Of a stretch of DNA of 64,000 nt, positions 1-7,353 are shown piece by piece; the stretch's first letter is position 1; every line of letters starts with the position of its first letter. The translations under genes and the position numbers were made by a program. The stretch is taken from the NCBI RefSeq assembly GCF_001046635.1, contig NZ_KQ130452.1:546668-610667 (forward strand), given 5' to 3'. This DNA comes from Novosphingobium barchaimii LL02. Its GTDB lineage: Bacteria; Pseudomonadota; Alphaproteobacteria; Sphingomonadales; Sphingomonadaceae. The notes below the pieces were generated by a model. The model was not told the origin of the DNA. It did no database searches and worked only from the letters and a program-made list of their open reading frames with translations.

Positions 1-152
1 AACTGCTCGACGCGGGCGGCTGTCTGGTCGCGAGGCAGGCGGCCATTGCGCAGATCGGCCACAAAACGCGGGTCTTGGGCGGCCAGGCGACCGAACTTGG
101 TCCAGGGCATCTTGGTTTCGCGCAGGAAGCGCTCGATCTTGCGCAGGAGCAT
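1..152 (-). CDS. Small HTH-like protein, 3' end cut by window edge
   Basis: Reading down from an ATG at 152, an open frame runs off the window after 50 codons. The visible protein starts MLLRKIERFLRETKMPWTKF and continues with GRLAAQDPRFVADLRNGRLP. The pattern (basic N-terminus, then a helix, turn and 'FVADLRNGR' helix) looks like the small lambda-repressor-type HTH proteins of alphaproteobacteria, but this is inference. An AAAGGAC ribosome-binding site lies about 8 bases before the ATG. The gene is divergent from the S24 repressor gene at 252, and the two share a 99-bp spacer holding a perfect palindrome, so they may be co-regulated. The C-terminus is not visible. Confidence 0.6.
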   Translation of the reverse strand, partial: MLLRKIERFLRETKMPWTKFGRLAAQDPRFVADLRNGRLPRDQTAARVEQ

Positions 153-216
153 CCTGGCAGGTCCTTTCTGTGGGATTCGTCTTTCTGTTCCCATTATGTT
201 CCATTCGAAATCCTAC

Positions 217-245
217 TTGTCTAGGAAATTTCCTACGAGTATGGT
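217..245 (+). promoter_or_regulatory. Candidate promoter of the S24 repressor gene (leaderless)
   Basis: TTGTCT at 217-222 and TATGGT at 240-245 are separated by 17 bp. A transcript would start about 6-7 bases after 245, which is at or next to the ATG at 252. No Shine-Dalgarno sequence precedes that ATG, so a leaderless mRNA is likely. This is prediction from spacing and consensus only. Confidence 0.45.
222..235. promoter_or_regulatory. Perfect 14-bp palindrome, candidate operator
   Basis: TAGGAAATTTCCTA reads the same on both strands and sits inside the spacer of the predicted promoter at 217-245, between two divergent regulator genes. A second half-site TCCTA lies at 211-215, forming TCCTA-N6-TAGGA with the palindrome's left arm. 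A dimeric repressor bound here would block the forward promoter, so autoregulation by the S24 protein is a natural guess. Confidence 0.55.
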
Positions 246-251
246 TACAAG

Positions 252-902
252 ATGGAAATTGATCCTGCCCGCCGCCGCTTGCTGGAACTGGCTGACGAAC
301 GCCGGGTCAGCTTGACGCGGCTTTCGCAAATGCTCGGGAAAAACCCGAGCTATCTTCAACAATTTGTACGCAAGGGCAGTCCCCGGCGGTTGGAAGAGCA
401 GGATCGTGGAATGCTCGCCCGGTTCTTCGGGGTCGGCGAAGACGAACTGGGCCGGATGAGGGATAATTCCTACGCCATTGCCGACACGTCGAGGAAATCG
501 GACTGGATCGATGTGCCGCGCCTGGCCATCGGTGCCTCGGCTGGGCCAGGCTCTCTCGCGGAAGGGGAAGCGGCTTTCGATACCATCCGTTTCTCGAGTC
601 GCTGGCTGCGCACGATGGGGCTCCAGCCGGGCCATCTGTCGACCATCGTCGTGAGCGGCGATTCGATGGAGCCGACCTTGCGCGACGGCGACGAGATCTT
701 AGTGGATCGTGCGCTACGGCCTCGGCGTGACGGGATTCACGTCGTGCGTTTAGGGGAAAGTTTGCTGGTCAAGCGGCTCGACACTGCCCGTTCCGGCGTG
801 ATCGTGTTGATCAGCGACAACGCTGCTTATCCACCGGTCGAATGTGCGCCGCAGGATGTGGAGGTCATCGGCCGGGTCGTGTGGAAGGGCGGAAGAATTT
901 AG
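252..902 (+). CDS. S24 family peptidase / LexA-like transcriptional repressor
   Basis: 216 residues. Residues 15-70 form a helix-turn-helix-like N-terminus (SLTRLSQMLGKNPSYLQQFV). Residues 85-210 form a LexA/UmuD-type S24 domain. The Ser nucleophile is in VVSGDSMEPTL (Ser138) and the general-base Lys in LLVKRL (Lys174), so the Ser/Lys dyad is intact. An Ala-Gly pair at 97-98 is a possible self-cleavage site. Such proteins are phage-type or stress repressors removed by autoproteolysis. No ribosome-binding site precedes the ATG, in keeping with a leaderless start. The first ATG at 241 is out of frame. It is not the canonical LexA, whose N-terminus differs. The target genes are unknown. Confidence 0.85.
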   Translation: MEIDPARRRLLELADERRVSLTRLSQMLGKNPSYLQQFVRKGSPRRLEEQDRGMLARFFGVGEDELGRMRDNSYAIADTSRKSDWIDVPRLAIGASAGPGSLAEGEAAFDTIRFSSRWLRTMGLQPGHLSTIVVSGDSMEPTLRDGDEILVDRALRPRRDGIHVVRLGESLLVKRLDTARSGVIVLISDNAAYPPVECAPQDVEVIGRVVWKGGRI

Positions 903-943
903 CGTGGTTGCAATCGTGCGGAGGTACGGCCATTTTTGCCGGC

Positions 944-1666
944 ATGACCCAAAACACCGATACGGCCGTCCAGCAGGCCCCCGTCCAGCAAGCCATGCGC
1001 GTGGGCATTATTCCCGTGACCCCGCTCCAGCAGAACTGCTCGCTTTTGTGGTGCACGGCTACCATGCGCGGCGCGCTTGTCGATCCGGGGGGCGATCTGC
1101 CGAAGCTGAAGCAGGCTATCGAGAAGACAGGCGTCACAATCGAGAAGATTCTCGTCACGCATGGTCATCTCGATCACTGCGGCCAGGCGGGAGTGCTCGC
1201 CAAGGAACTCGGCGTCCCGATCGAAGGGCCGCACGAGGAAGACCGATTCTGGATCGCCCAGCTGACCGATGACGGCCCCCGCTGGAATATGGAGGCGCAT
1301 ACTTTCGAGCCCGACCGTTGGCTGGAAGACGGCGACAAGGTGACCGTTGGCGAACTGGAACTCGACGTCGTCCACTGCCCGGGTCATACGCCGGGGCACG
1401 TCGTATTCCACCATGCGCCAAGCCGTTTCGCGATGGTCGGCGATGTCTTGTTTCGGGGCGGCATCGGCCGCTGGGATTTTCCGCGCGGGAATCTGGAAGA
1501 CCTAGTCGATTCGATTACGCAGAAGCTCTGGCCGCTGGGCGATGATGTGACCTTCGTGCCCGGGCATGGCCCCGTCAGTACCTTCGGGCAGGAACGCCGG
1601 ACGAATCCCTATGTCAGCGATGATGCGCTCGATGGCCGCCGACCGGGACAGGGCCTTTACGGATGA
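944..1666 (+). CDS. MBL-fold metallohydrolase, glyoxalase II / YcbL-like
   Basis: 240 residues from the ATG at 944. The metallo-beta-lactamase zinc motif THGHLDHC gives His73, His75, Asp77 and His78. It is followed by CPGHTPGH and VGDVLFRGGIGR, which supply the remaining ligands, and by PGHGPVST near the end. The short length without the long C-terminal substrate domain fits the YcbL/GloC type of hydroxyacylglutathione-hydrolase-like enzyme rather than classical GloB. A strong GGAGG at 920-924 is 19 bases from the ATG but exactly 7 bases from an in-frame ATT at 932, so an ATT start is possible. The gene lies 41 bp after the S24 gene and may be co-transcribed with it. Confidence 0.85.
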   Translation: MTQNTDTAVQQAPVQQAMRVGIIPVTPLQQNCSLLWCTATMRGALVDPGGDLPKLKQAIEKTGVTIEKILVTHGHLDHCGQAGVLAKELGVPIEGPHEEDRFWIAQLTDDGPRWNMEAHTFEPDRWLEDGDKVTVGELELDVVHCPGHTPGHVVFHHAPSRFAMVGDVLFRGGIGRWDFPRGNLEDLVDSITQKLWPLGDDVTFVPGHGPVSTFGQERRTNPYVSDDALDGRRPGQGLYG

Positions 1667-1679
1667 CGTTTACCGGACT

Positions 1680-2072
1680 TCAGAAGTGCCCCAGCGCGAT
1701 CAGCACGGCTATTGCCGACAGGCCGAGCAGTACCAGCACGGTAGTGATGAAGCCGATTGCGCGCAGCGGCGATTGCTCGGCCTTGTCCATCCCGAAGGCA
1801 TGGGCGATGCGCGCGAGCATATAGAGCGAGCCGACGACCTCGAGCCAGGTGCCGCCTTTGCCCGTCATTTCGATCGCGGCGACAAGAATCAGCACGAAAG
1901 GCGTATTCTCCACGTAGTTCGAATGTGCGCGCATGCGCTGCAGGAGAATCGGGTTACCGCCATCGCCGTGCCATACTTTGCTGCCAATGCGGACCTTGCC
2001 GGTACGCACTGCAAGCCAGAAGTTTAGTACGGCTGCCGCTGCCGCAAGGCTCAGGGTGGTTTGAAGAATCAT
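1680..2072 (-). CDS. MAPEG family membrane protein
   Basis: 130 residues with four hydrophobic segments. The motif 'LLQRMRAHSNYVENTPFVLI' is the MAPEG signature (RxxRxHxNxxENxP). The family includes glutathione-dependent membrane enzymes, and bacterial members are mostly uncharacterised. I chose the ATG at 2072 (MILQTTL) because a GGAG lies 9 bases upstream and the resulting length is typical. An in-frame ATG at 2126 would add 18 residues but has no ribosome-binding site. The gene converges on the MBL hydrolase with only 13 bp between the stops. Confidence 0.85.
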   Translation of the reverse strand: MILQTTLSLAAAAAVLNFWLAVRTGKVRIGSKVWHGDGGNPILLQRMRAHSNYVENTPFVLILVAAIEMTGKGGTWLEVVGSLYMLARIAHAFGMDKAEQSPLRAIGFITTVLVLLGLSAIAVLIALGHF

Positions 2073-2144
2073 CTCGCGGTACTCCGGGTAGGCCTGCTGT
2101 TGGCTGGGCTCGTTCGTGGTTGTCATGAGCGAGGGAGTAACGGG

Positions 2145-2172
2145 TTGCAACTCGCCTGAAATGAGGTATAGG
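2145..2172 (+). promoter_or_regulatory. Candidate promoter of rpmF-plsX-fabH
   Basis: TTGCAA at 2145-2150 and TATAGG at 2167-2172 are separated by 16 bp, about 84 bp upstream of the rpmF ATG. It overlaps the upstream side of the divergent MAPEG gene. Predicted by consensus only. Confidence 0.4.
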
Positions 2173-2255
2173 CGCGCCTTCGCAAGCCGCCATGTCCGAC
2201 TTCGGCCATTGGCGGCGTTTTTTACAGAACAGCAGTTCCAGGAACAGGTGCCGAA

Positions 2256-2435
2256 ATGGCTGTCCCTAAAAGAAAAGTTTCCCCTTCACGCCGCGGTATG
2301 CGTCGTAGCCATGACGCGCTTACGGTCGCAGCATTCCATGAATGCTCGAACTGCGGTGAACTGAAGCGTCCGCACAACCTGTGCGGTGCTTGCGGTCACT
2401 ACAACGGTCGTGAAATCGTCGCGGTCGAAGTTTAA
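2256..2435 (+). CDS. rpmF: 50S ribosomal protein L32 (bL32)
   Basis: 59 residues, starting [20 protein letters not shown], the standard bL32 N-terminus. Two CxxC pairs (Cys30/Cys33 in HECSNCG and Cys43/Cys46 in LCGACG) form the zinc ribbon, so this is the zinc-binding C+ form. It leads the conserved rpmF-plsX-fabH cluster that ties ribosome production to lipid synthesis. plsX starts 29 bp downstream. Confidence 0.97.
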   Translation: MAVPKRKVSPSRRGMRRSHDALTVAAFHECSNCGELKRPHNLCGACGHYNGREIVAVEV

Positions 2436-2464
2436 AGACACCTGACGAATTTCGGAGAGAGCCC

Positions 2465-3526
2465 ATGAGTTTGCCGCGTATCGCCATTGACGCGATGGGC
2501 GGTGACGAGGGCGTGCGTGTCATGATCGATGGCGCCGCACTCGCGCGCCGCCGGCACGACCGCTTCAAGTTCCTGCTTGTGGGCGATGAGACGCGGATCA
2601 AATCCGCGCTCGAATCGCATCCCAACTTGCGGGCCAGCTCCGAGATCCTTCACACCGAAGGCGTCATCAGCGGCGAGGAAAAGCCGAGCCAGGCCTTGCG
2701 GCGTGCCAAGGGCACGTCGATGGGCAAGGCCATCGAAGCGGTAAAGCTCGGCCATGCCGGCGCGGCCGTCAGCGCTGGTAATACCGGCGCGTTGATGGCG
2801 ATCGCAAAGCTTTCACTGCGCACGATGCCTGGCATTGATCGCCCCGCGCTTGCAGCCCTGCTGCCGACTCTGGGCGACAACGATGTCGTTATGCTCGACC
2901 TTGGTGCCAACACCGAGTGCGACAGCCGTAACCTGGTTCAGTTCGCGGTCATGGGCGCTGCCTATGCCCGCGTGGCGACCGGGCGCGAGCAGCCGCGCGT
3001 GCGTTTGCTCAACATCGGCAGTGAAGAGATCAAGGGCACTGATGAGGTGCGCGACGCCGTAGCCATTCTCAGGGGTGCAGCCAGCGATCTGTCGATGTCG
3101 TTCGACGGCTTTACCGAGGCGGACAAGATTTGCCGCGGCGAAGTCGACGTCGTCGTCACCGATGGGTTCTCCGGCAATGTCGCCCTTAAAGCGGTCGAGG
3201 GCACGGCGCGTTTTGTGGCGGACCTGCTGAAGCGCGGCTTCTCCAGTTCGCTGCGTTCAAAGATCGGCTTCCTGATCTCGAGACCGGCGACCGAACTGCT
3301 CAAGCACCATCTCGACCCCAACAATCACAACGGCGCGGTATTCCTTGGCCTCAACGGAATTGTGGTGAAGAGCCATGGCAGCGCCAACGCTGCCGGAGTG
3401 GCCAATGCCGTGGCGGTCACCGCCCGGCTCCTGGAGGAAAACGTGACCGAGCGCATCACCGCCGACCTAGCCCGCCTGGGAGGGTCGACCTTGCGTATGC
3501 CGCGTGTCCAGGAAGAAAGCGCCTGA
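2465..3526 (+). CDS. plsX: Phosphate acyltransferase PlsX
   Basis: 353 residues, full length. PlsX converts acyl-ACP to acyl-phosphate, the acyl donor for PlsY in phosphatidic acid synthesis, and works as a peripheral membrane enzyme. The N-terminus [11 protein letters not shown] and the motifs GNTGALM and VVTDGFSGN are family hallmarks. A GGAGAG site lies just before the ATG. Its stop codon overlaps the first base of fabH (TGATG), so the two are translationally coupled. Confidence 0.97.
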   Translation: MSLPRIAIDAMGGDEGVRVMIDGAALARRRHDRFKFLLVGDETRIKSALESHPNLRASSEILHTEGVISGEEKPSQALRRAKGTSMGKAIEAVKLGHAGAAVSAGNTGALMAIAKLSLRTMPGIDRPALAALLPTLGDNDVVMLDLGANTECDSRNLVQFAVMGAAYARVATGREQPRVRLLNIGSEEIKGTDEVRDAVAILRGAASDLSMSFDGFTEADKICRGEVDVVVTDGFSGNVALKAVEGTARFVADLLKRGFSSSLRSKIGFLISRPATELLKHHLDPNNHNGAVFLGLNGIVVKSHGSANAAGVANAVAVTARLLEENVTERITADLARLGGSTLRMPRVQEESA

Positions 3527-4497
3527 TGCTACGTTCGGTAATGATAGGGACGGGTTCGGCGCTTCCGCGCCAGGCGGTCAGCAACGCCGATCTCGCAACG
3601 CGGGTCGACACTACCGACGAGTGGATCGTCGAACGCACCGGCATCACCAACCGCTACATCGCCGCGCCGGACGAAACCACGTCCAGCCTCGCCACCGAGG
3701 CAGGCCTCAAGGCCATAGAGGCAGCGGGGATCGATGCGGCATCGATCGACCTGATCGTGCTGGCCACCGCGACACCTGATCAGACGTTCCCCGCCAGCGC
3801 CACAATCGTACAGAGCAACCTGGGCTGCCGCGCGGGCGGGATCGCTTTCGACGTTGCCGCCGTTTGCTCCGGGTTCCTCTATGCCGTCGGCGTAGCCGAT
3901 TCGATGTTGCGCACGGGAATGGCCAAGCGCGCGCTGGTAATCGGCGCGGAAACCTTCAGCCGCATCCTCGATTGGGAAGATCGCACGACTTGCGTTCTTT
4001 TTGGCGACGGTGCCGGTGCGGTTGTTCTCGAAGCGCAGGACCAAGACGGTGAAAACCCCCGGGGCATCCTCGCCACCCGTCTCCATGCCGATGGCGCGCA
4101 CAACCAGTTGCTCTTCGTCGACGGCGGTCCTTCGACCACCGGGACAGTCGGCAAGCTTCGCATGAAGGGCCGCGAGGTTTTTAGGCACGCTGTCGTCAAC
4201 CTTGCTCAAGTTCTACGAGAAGTGCTTGATGAAGTTGGACTTTCTACCGACGACATCGACTGGCTGGTGCCGCATCAGGCCAATGCGCGCATTCTCGATG
4301 CTACCGCCAGGAAGCTCAACATGCCGGCCGAGAAGGTCGTCATGACAGTGGGGCAGCACGCCAATACCTCTGCCGCTTCGGTTCCTCTCGCTCTGGACCA
4401 GGCAGTCCGTGACGGGCGGATTAAAGCCGGCGATCTGGTCATGCTTGAGGCCATGGGTGGCGGATTTACGTGGGGTGCGAGCCTGATTCGGGTCTAA
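3526..4497 (+). CDS. fabH: 3-oxoacyl-ACP synthase III (KAS III)
   Basis: 323 residues. FabH condenses acetyl-CoA with malonyl-ACP to start fatty acid synthesis. The catalytic triad is present: Cys114 in AAVCSGF, His in [11 protein letters not shown] (about residue 250) and Asn in QHANTSAAS (about residue 280). The final [12 protein letters not shown] is the usual C-terminal motif. It directly follows plsX with a one-base overlap. Fatty acid and phospholipid initiation are thus made from one transcript. Confidence 0.97.
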   Translation: MLRSVMIGTGSALPRQAVSNADLATRVDTTDEWIVERTGITNRYIAAPDETTSSLATEAGLKAIEAAGIDAASIDLIVLATATPDQTFPASATIVQSNLGCRAGGIAFDVAAVCSGFLYAVGVADSMLRTGMAKRALVIGAETFSRILDWEDRTTCVLFGDGAGAVVLEAQDQDGENPRGILATRLHADGAHNQLLFVDGGPSTTGTVGKLRMKGREVFRHAVVNLAQVLREVLDEVGLSTDDIDWLVPHQANARILDATARKLNMPAEKVVMTVGQHANTSAASVPLALDQAVRDGRIKAGDLVMLEAMGGGFTWGASLIRV

Positions 4498-4520
4498 TGG
4501 TTGCCTGAATTTGCCCAGTT

Positions 4521-4538
4521 GCGTTCAATATTGGACGC
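4521..4538. promoter_or_regulatory. 18-bp near-perfect palindrome upstream of ihfA
   Basis: GCGTTCAATATTGGACGC is self-complementary apart from one T/G pair. Its core CAATATTG is perfect. It sits immediately upstream of the predicted -35 box of ihfA (4543), where activators usually bind. It does not look like a terminator for fabH because no T-run follows. The binding protein is unknown. Confidence 0.4.
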
Positions 4539-4542
4539 AGCA

Positions 4543-4570
4543 TTGCTTTCTTCGTGGTTTTTCATATTAT
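4543..4570 (+). promoter_or_regulatory. Candidate promoter of ihfA
   Basis: TTGCTT at 4543-4548 and TATTAT at 4565-4570 with a 16-bp spacer, in the 107-bp gap between fabH and ihfA. An AAGGGG ribosome-binding site follows about 11 bases before the ATG at 4605. Prediction by consensus. Confidence 0.4.
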
Positions 4571-4604
4571 CACTGCATCAGCGCACGAAGGGGATGCGGG
4601 CTTG

Positions 4605-4901
4605 ATGCGCTCAACAGATACTTTGACCAGGGCAGAAATCGCCGAGGCCATTCACAAGAAACTGGGCATATCCAGGGCGGAGTCGCTTGCCATGGTGGAG
4701 TCGATCCTCCAGCAGATGTGCTCGGCCCTCAGCAGCGGCGAGAACGTCAAGATCTCGGGCTTCGGGACTTTCCTGCTTCGCGATAAAGGCGAACGGGTCG
4801 GTCGCAATCCCAAGACGGGCGTGGAAGTGCCGATCACGCCAAGGCGCGTGATGACGTTCCGGGCCAGTCAAATGCTGAAGGACCGTATCGCCCAGGATTG
4901 A
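4605..4901 (+). CDS. ihfA: Integration host factor subunit alpha
   Basis: 98 residues, the usual size. IHF is a heterodimeric DNA-bending protein acting in transcription, recombination and replication. The sequence has the dimerising helices ([14 protein letters not shown]), the core VKISGFGTF and the DNA-intercalating arm GRNPKTG with its Pro. An upstream in-frame ATG at 4554 would add 17 non-conserved residues and is unlikely. The position after fabH and before a MerR gene is typical for alphaproteobacteria. Confidence 0.95.
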   Translation: MRSTDTLTRAEIAEAIHKKLGISRAESLAMVESILQQMCSALSSGENVKISGFGTFLLRDKGERVGRNPKTGVEVPITPRRVMTFRASQMLKDRIAQD

Positions 4902-4929
4902 AGGGAGAACCCTTCGGGATAAGGCAGGT

Positions 4930-5367
4930 ATGAGCGTTTCAGACATCAACTCCGACCCGGTTGCCCACAAGGCGATCTACGGCTCGACGCCGTTGTTCGA
5001 AGATGGCAAGGACCCGGAAGCGCTGCGCACCATTGGCGAGGTGGGCAAGGCGCTCGGAATTCGTCCTCATGTCCTGCGGTATTGGGAAGAACAGTTTCCC
5101 GCTCTGAGTCCGATCAAGCGTAGCGGTTCGCGCCGGTATTACCGGCCTGAGGACGTGGCGTTGATTGCCCAGATCGACCATCTCGTCCACCGCGAGGGCT
5201 ACACGCTACGCGGCGCCGAGAAGGTGATTGCGGACCAGGTATTGCAGCCTAATGCAAGTATTTCGGAAGCAGTTCCTGAAATTGCAGCCATGTCGGGCGA
5301 CGAAGAGTTCTTCGGAAAACTTGCCGCGATTCGCGCTGCTCTCGCAGCGGGGCTGGCAGCAGCCTGA
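4930..5367 (+). CDS. MerR family transcriptional regulator
   Basis: 145 residues. Residues 32-100 form a MerR winged HTH: IGEVGKALGIRPHVLRYWEE then RRYYRPEDV and a recognition wing. The C-terminal part is short and lacks the metal-binding cysteines of true MerR/CueR. The family member next to ihfA is conserved in alphaproteobacteria but its regulon is unknown. It starts 28 bp after ihfA, so both are probably on one transcript. Confidence 0.9.
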   Translation: MSVSDINSDPVAHKAIYGSTPLFEDGKDPEALRTIGEVGKALGIRPHVLRYWEEQFPALSPIKRSGSRRYYRPEDVALIAQIDHLVHREGYTLRGAEKVIADQVLQPNASISEAVPEIAAMSGDEEFFGKLAAIRAALAAGLAAA

Positions 5368-5572
5368 GCGGCGCGCCCGTCAGCCTGTCATGCGGGCAAG
5401 TGCTGACCCGCTGCATGCCGCCATATCCAACCGACCCATTGATCTGTATGCGCCGTGGATGCCTGGGGCGGCAGGGGGTGCGGTGCGCAATAGCGCGCGG
5501 GCATCGCCGGGCCGCCTGCCGGTCCTTTCCCCGCTGGCCGGGGTCGAAAAAGAAAGTCGCTGCCGCAGTCTC

Positions 5573-6595
5573 ATGGAAGTGAATGTTCCCACTCTCGCCG
5601 ATCTTGGCTGGAAGCCGGTTTTCAGCACTCAGGTGTCGGCCGAGGAAGACCAGCAGTGCCAGCCGGTTCGCGTCATGGCCGTCCATCGCGGCATGATCGC
5701 GGTCGCGGGCGAGGGGCTGGAGGCGATGATTTCACCCCGCATTTCCAATTCTCAGGGCGAGGAAGATCGTCCGACGGTTGGCGATTGGCTGCTTATCGAC
5801 CGCGATAGCCAGGAAGTGATGCGTATCCTGACCCGCGTGAACCTGTTCAAGCGTCCGGCCCCGGGGCATGGGCGCAGCATCCAGCTCATCGCTGCCAATG
5901 TCGACACGCTGTTCATCGTTGCATCCTGCAACCAGGATTTCAGTGTTCCGAGGCTGGAGCGTTATCTGGTCCTTGCGCGCGAAGTTGGGGTGACGCCGGT
6001 CGTGGTGCTCACCAAGATCGATCTTACCAACGATCCTGAAGCGTTTCGTGAGGCCGCGTGCGAATTGCAGCCGGGCCTTCAGGTCGAACTCGTCAACGCG
6101 CGCGATCCCGCCAGTGTGGCCCGCCTTGCGGGGCGCTGCGGCCTTGGCGAGACGGTTGCGCTGCTGGGCTCGTCAGGTGTGGGCAAGTCGACGCTGGTTA
6201 ACACGCTGCGCGGTTCGGACAGCATTCTCACCCAGGCGGTACGCGAAATCGACGGCAAGGGGAGGCATACGACCACCGTGCGCGAGATGCACCGGCTGGA
6301 TCAGGGGGGGTGGCTTATGGACACCCCCGGCATGCGCGAATTCCAGATTTCGGATGCCACCTCGGGCATTGCGGAGGTGTTCGACGATATCGTCGCCCTG
6401 ACGCTGGAATGCCGCTTTACGAACTGCGGTCACGAGGCCGAGCCGGGGTGCGCCATTCAGGCCGCCATGGCGCAGGGCACGCTGACACTCACCCGCCTTG
6501 AGCGATGGCGCAAGCTGTCTGCCGAGGACATCGTCAATACCGACAGCCTGGCGGAGCGGCGCAGCCGCACGCGCGGCGCCGGAAAAAGGAAGTAA
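5573..6595 (+). CDS. rsgA: Ribosome small subunit-dependent GTPase A
   Basis: 340 residues with the circularly permuted GTPase order: G4 TKID (147-150) comes before G1 GSSGVGKS (199-206) and G3 DTPG (250-253). An N-terminal OB fold precedes it and a zinc site CRFTNCGHEAEPGC lies near residues 283-296. RsgA tests and matures the 30S subunit. The frame stays open upstream to 5228, but that part overlaps merR and has no family resemblance, so I used the ATG at 5573. The 205 bp between merR and this ATG hold no recognisable gene, only a small GC hairpin at 5529-5543 without a T-run. Confidence 0.93.
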   Translation: MEVNVPTLADLGWKPVFSTQVSAEEDQQCQPVRVMAVHRGMIAVAGEGLEAMISPRISNSQGEEDRPTVGDWLLIDRDSQEVMRILTRVNLFKRPAPGHGRSIQLIAANVDTLFIVASCNQDFSVPRLERYLVLAREVGVTPVVVLTKIDLTNDPEAFREAACELQPGLQVELVNARDPASVARLAGRCGLGETVALLGSSGVGKSTLVNTLRGSDSILTQAVREIDGKGRHTTTVREMHRLDQGGWLMDTPGMREFQISDATSGIAEVFDDIVALTLECRFTNCGHEAEPGCAIQAAMAQGTLTLTRLERWRKLSAEDIVNTDSLAERRSRTRGAGKRK

Positions 6596-6598
6596 CGT

Positions 6599-6754
6599 AT
6601 GGCCGATCTATATCTCAAGGCTCTGGAATCCGAGCGCAAGAGCCTGTGGGCCGCCTGCCGCCTGAAGGGCCTAGCCAAGGGCACGCCTGAGCGGCTGAGG
6701 ATCGAGGAACTGGACAAGCTGCTGGCTGAGCACAAGGCCAAGAAGGCGGGTTGA
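6599..6754 (+). CDS. Small conserved protein of unknown function
   Basis: 51 residues, charged and probably all helical: it begins MADLYLKALESERKSLWAAC and ends with a Lys-rich tail (LAEHKAKKAG). It starts 3 bp after the rsgA stop, with GGAAAAAGGAAG as a ribosome-binding region, so it is translated from the rsgA transcript. The spacing and codon use look like a real gene. I do not recognise the family. A role with RsgA on the ribosome is possible but unsupported beyond position and basic charge. Confidence 0.65.
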   Translation: MADLYLKALESERKSLWAACRLKGLAKGTPERLRIEELDKLLAEHKAKKAG

Positions 6755-6765
6755 TCCCCGCCTGT

Positions 6766-7323
6766 TCAGTCGTTCAGGTCAGGTCCCAGCGAGGCGTCCA
6801 GATCGCGCGGGCGGACCAGATGGACAAGTCGCCCGCAGTTTTCAGCCAGATCGGCCCAGTTCTCGATATCGAGCTGGATCACGGCGTAGGCGGCGGTGGG
6901 GAACTTGTCCTCCACCACGTCGCGCAGCGGGTTTGAGCCGTCATCTGGCACCAGGTCGAAGATCAGGTCTTCCAGACCCGGATTGTGGCCCACCAGCATG
7001 ATGGAGCGGGGATCGCCGTCCTGCTCACGCAGCACTTCGATCAGCGTCGCCGAATTGGCGAGGTAGATGCGCCGGTCCCAGGTGATCGGCGGGGTTTCGC
7101 CTGCGGCTTCTCCGGCTAGTTCGATGGTCTGGGTCACGCGCACGGCGGGGGATGCGAGAATGCGCTTCCAGCCCACCAGGTTCTCGAGTCCATAATCGCG
7201 GATATGCTTGCCCATGACGCCCGCGCCAACCCGGCCACGCTTGTTGAGTGGCCGGTCGAAATCACGCAGGCGCGCATCGTTCCAGTCCGATTTGGCGTGG
7301 CGGAAAATGCCCAGGGTTTTCAT
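6766..7323 (-). CDS. SixA-like phosphohistidine phosphatase (histidine phosphatase family)
   Basis: 185 residues. The catalytic RHAK motif is at the N-terminus (Arg8-His9) and GHNPGLEDL holds the second catalytic His. The short size and RHAK instead of RHG fit the SixA subfamily, which removes phosphate from phospho-His in Hpt domains or PTS proteins. It converges on the small protein after rsgA (11 bp between stops) and follows the DinG-like helicase gene on the same strand (30 bp). A role with the Hpt-like protein at 57714 cannot be inferred from this distance. Confidence 0.85.
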   Translation of the reverse strand: MKTLGIFRHAKSDWNDARLRDFDRPLNKRGRVGAGVMGKHIRDYGLENLVGWKRILASPAVRVTQTIELAGEAAGETPPITWDRRIYLANSATLIEVLREQDGDPRSIMLVGHNPGLEDLIFDLVPDDGSNPLRDVVEDKFPTAAYAVIQLDIENWADLAENCGRLVHLVRPRDLDASLGPDLND

Positions 7324-7353
7324 GATTGCGAACCAGTTCCTGCAGGCGAGGGA

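Noticed and set aside
5529-5543. GC hairpin CCCCG / CGGGG as a merR terminator
   Set aside because: The stem is only five pairs and no T-run follows on either strand.
5228-5572. N-terminal extension of rsgA by 115 codons
   Set aside because: It overlaps merR in another frame and has no resemblance to the RsgA N-terminus.
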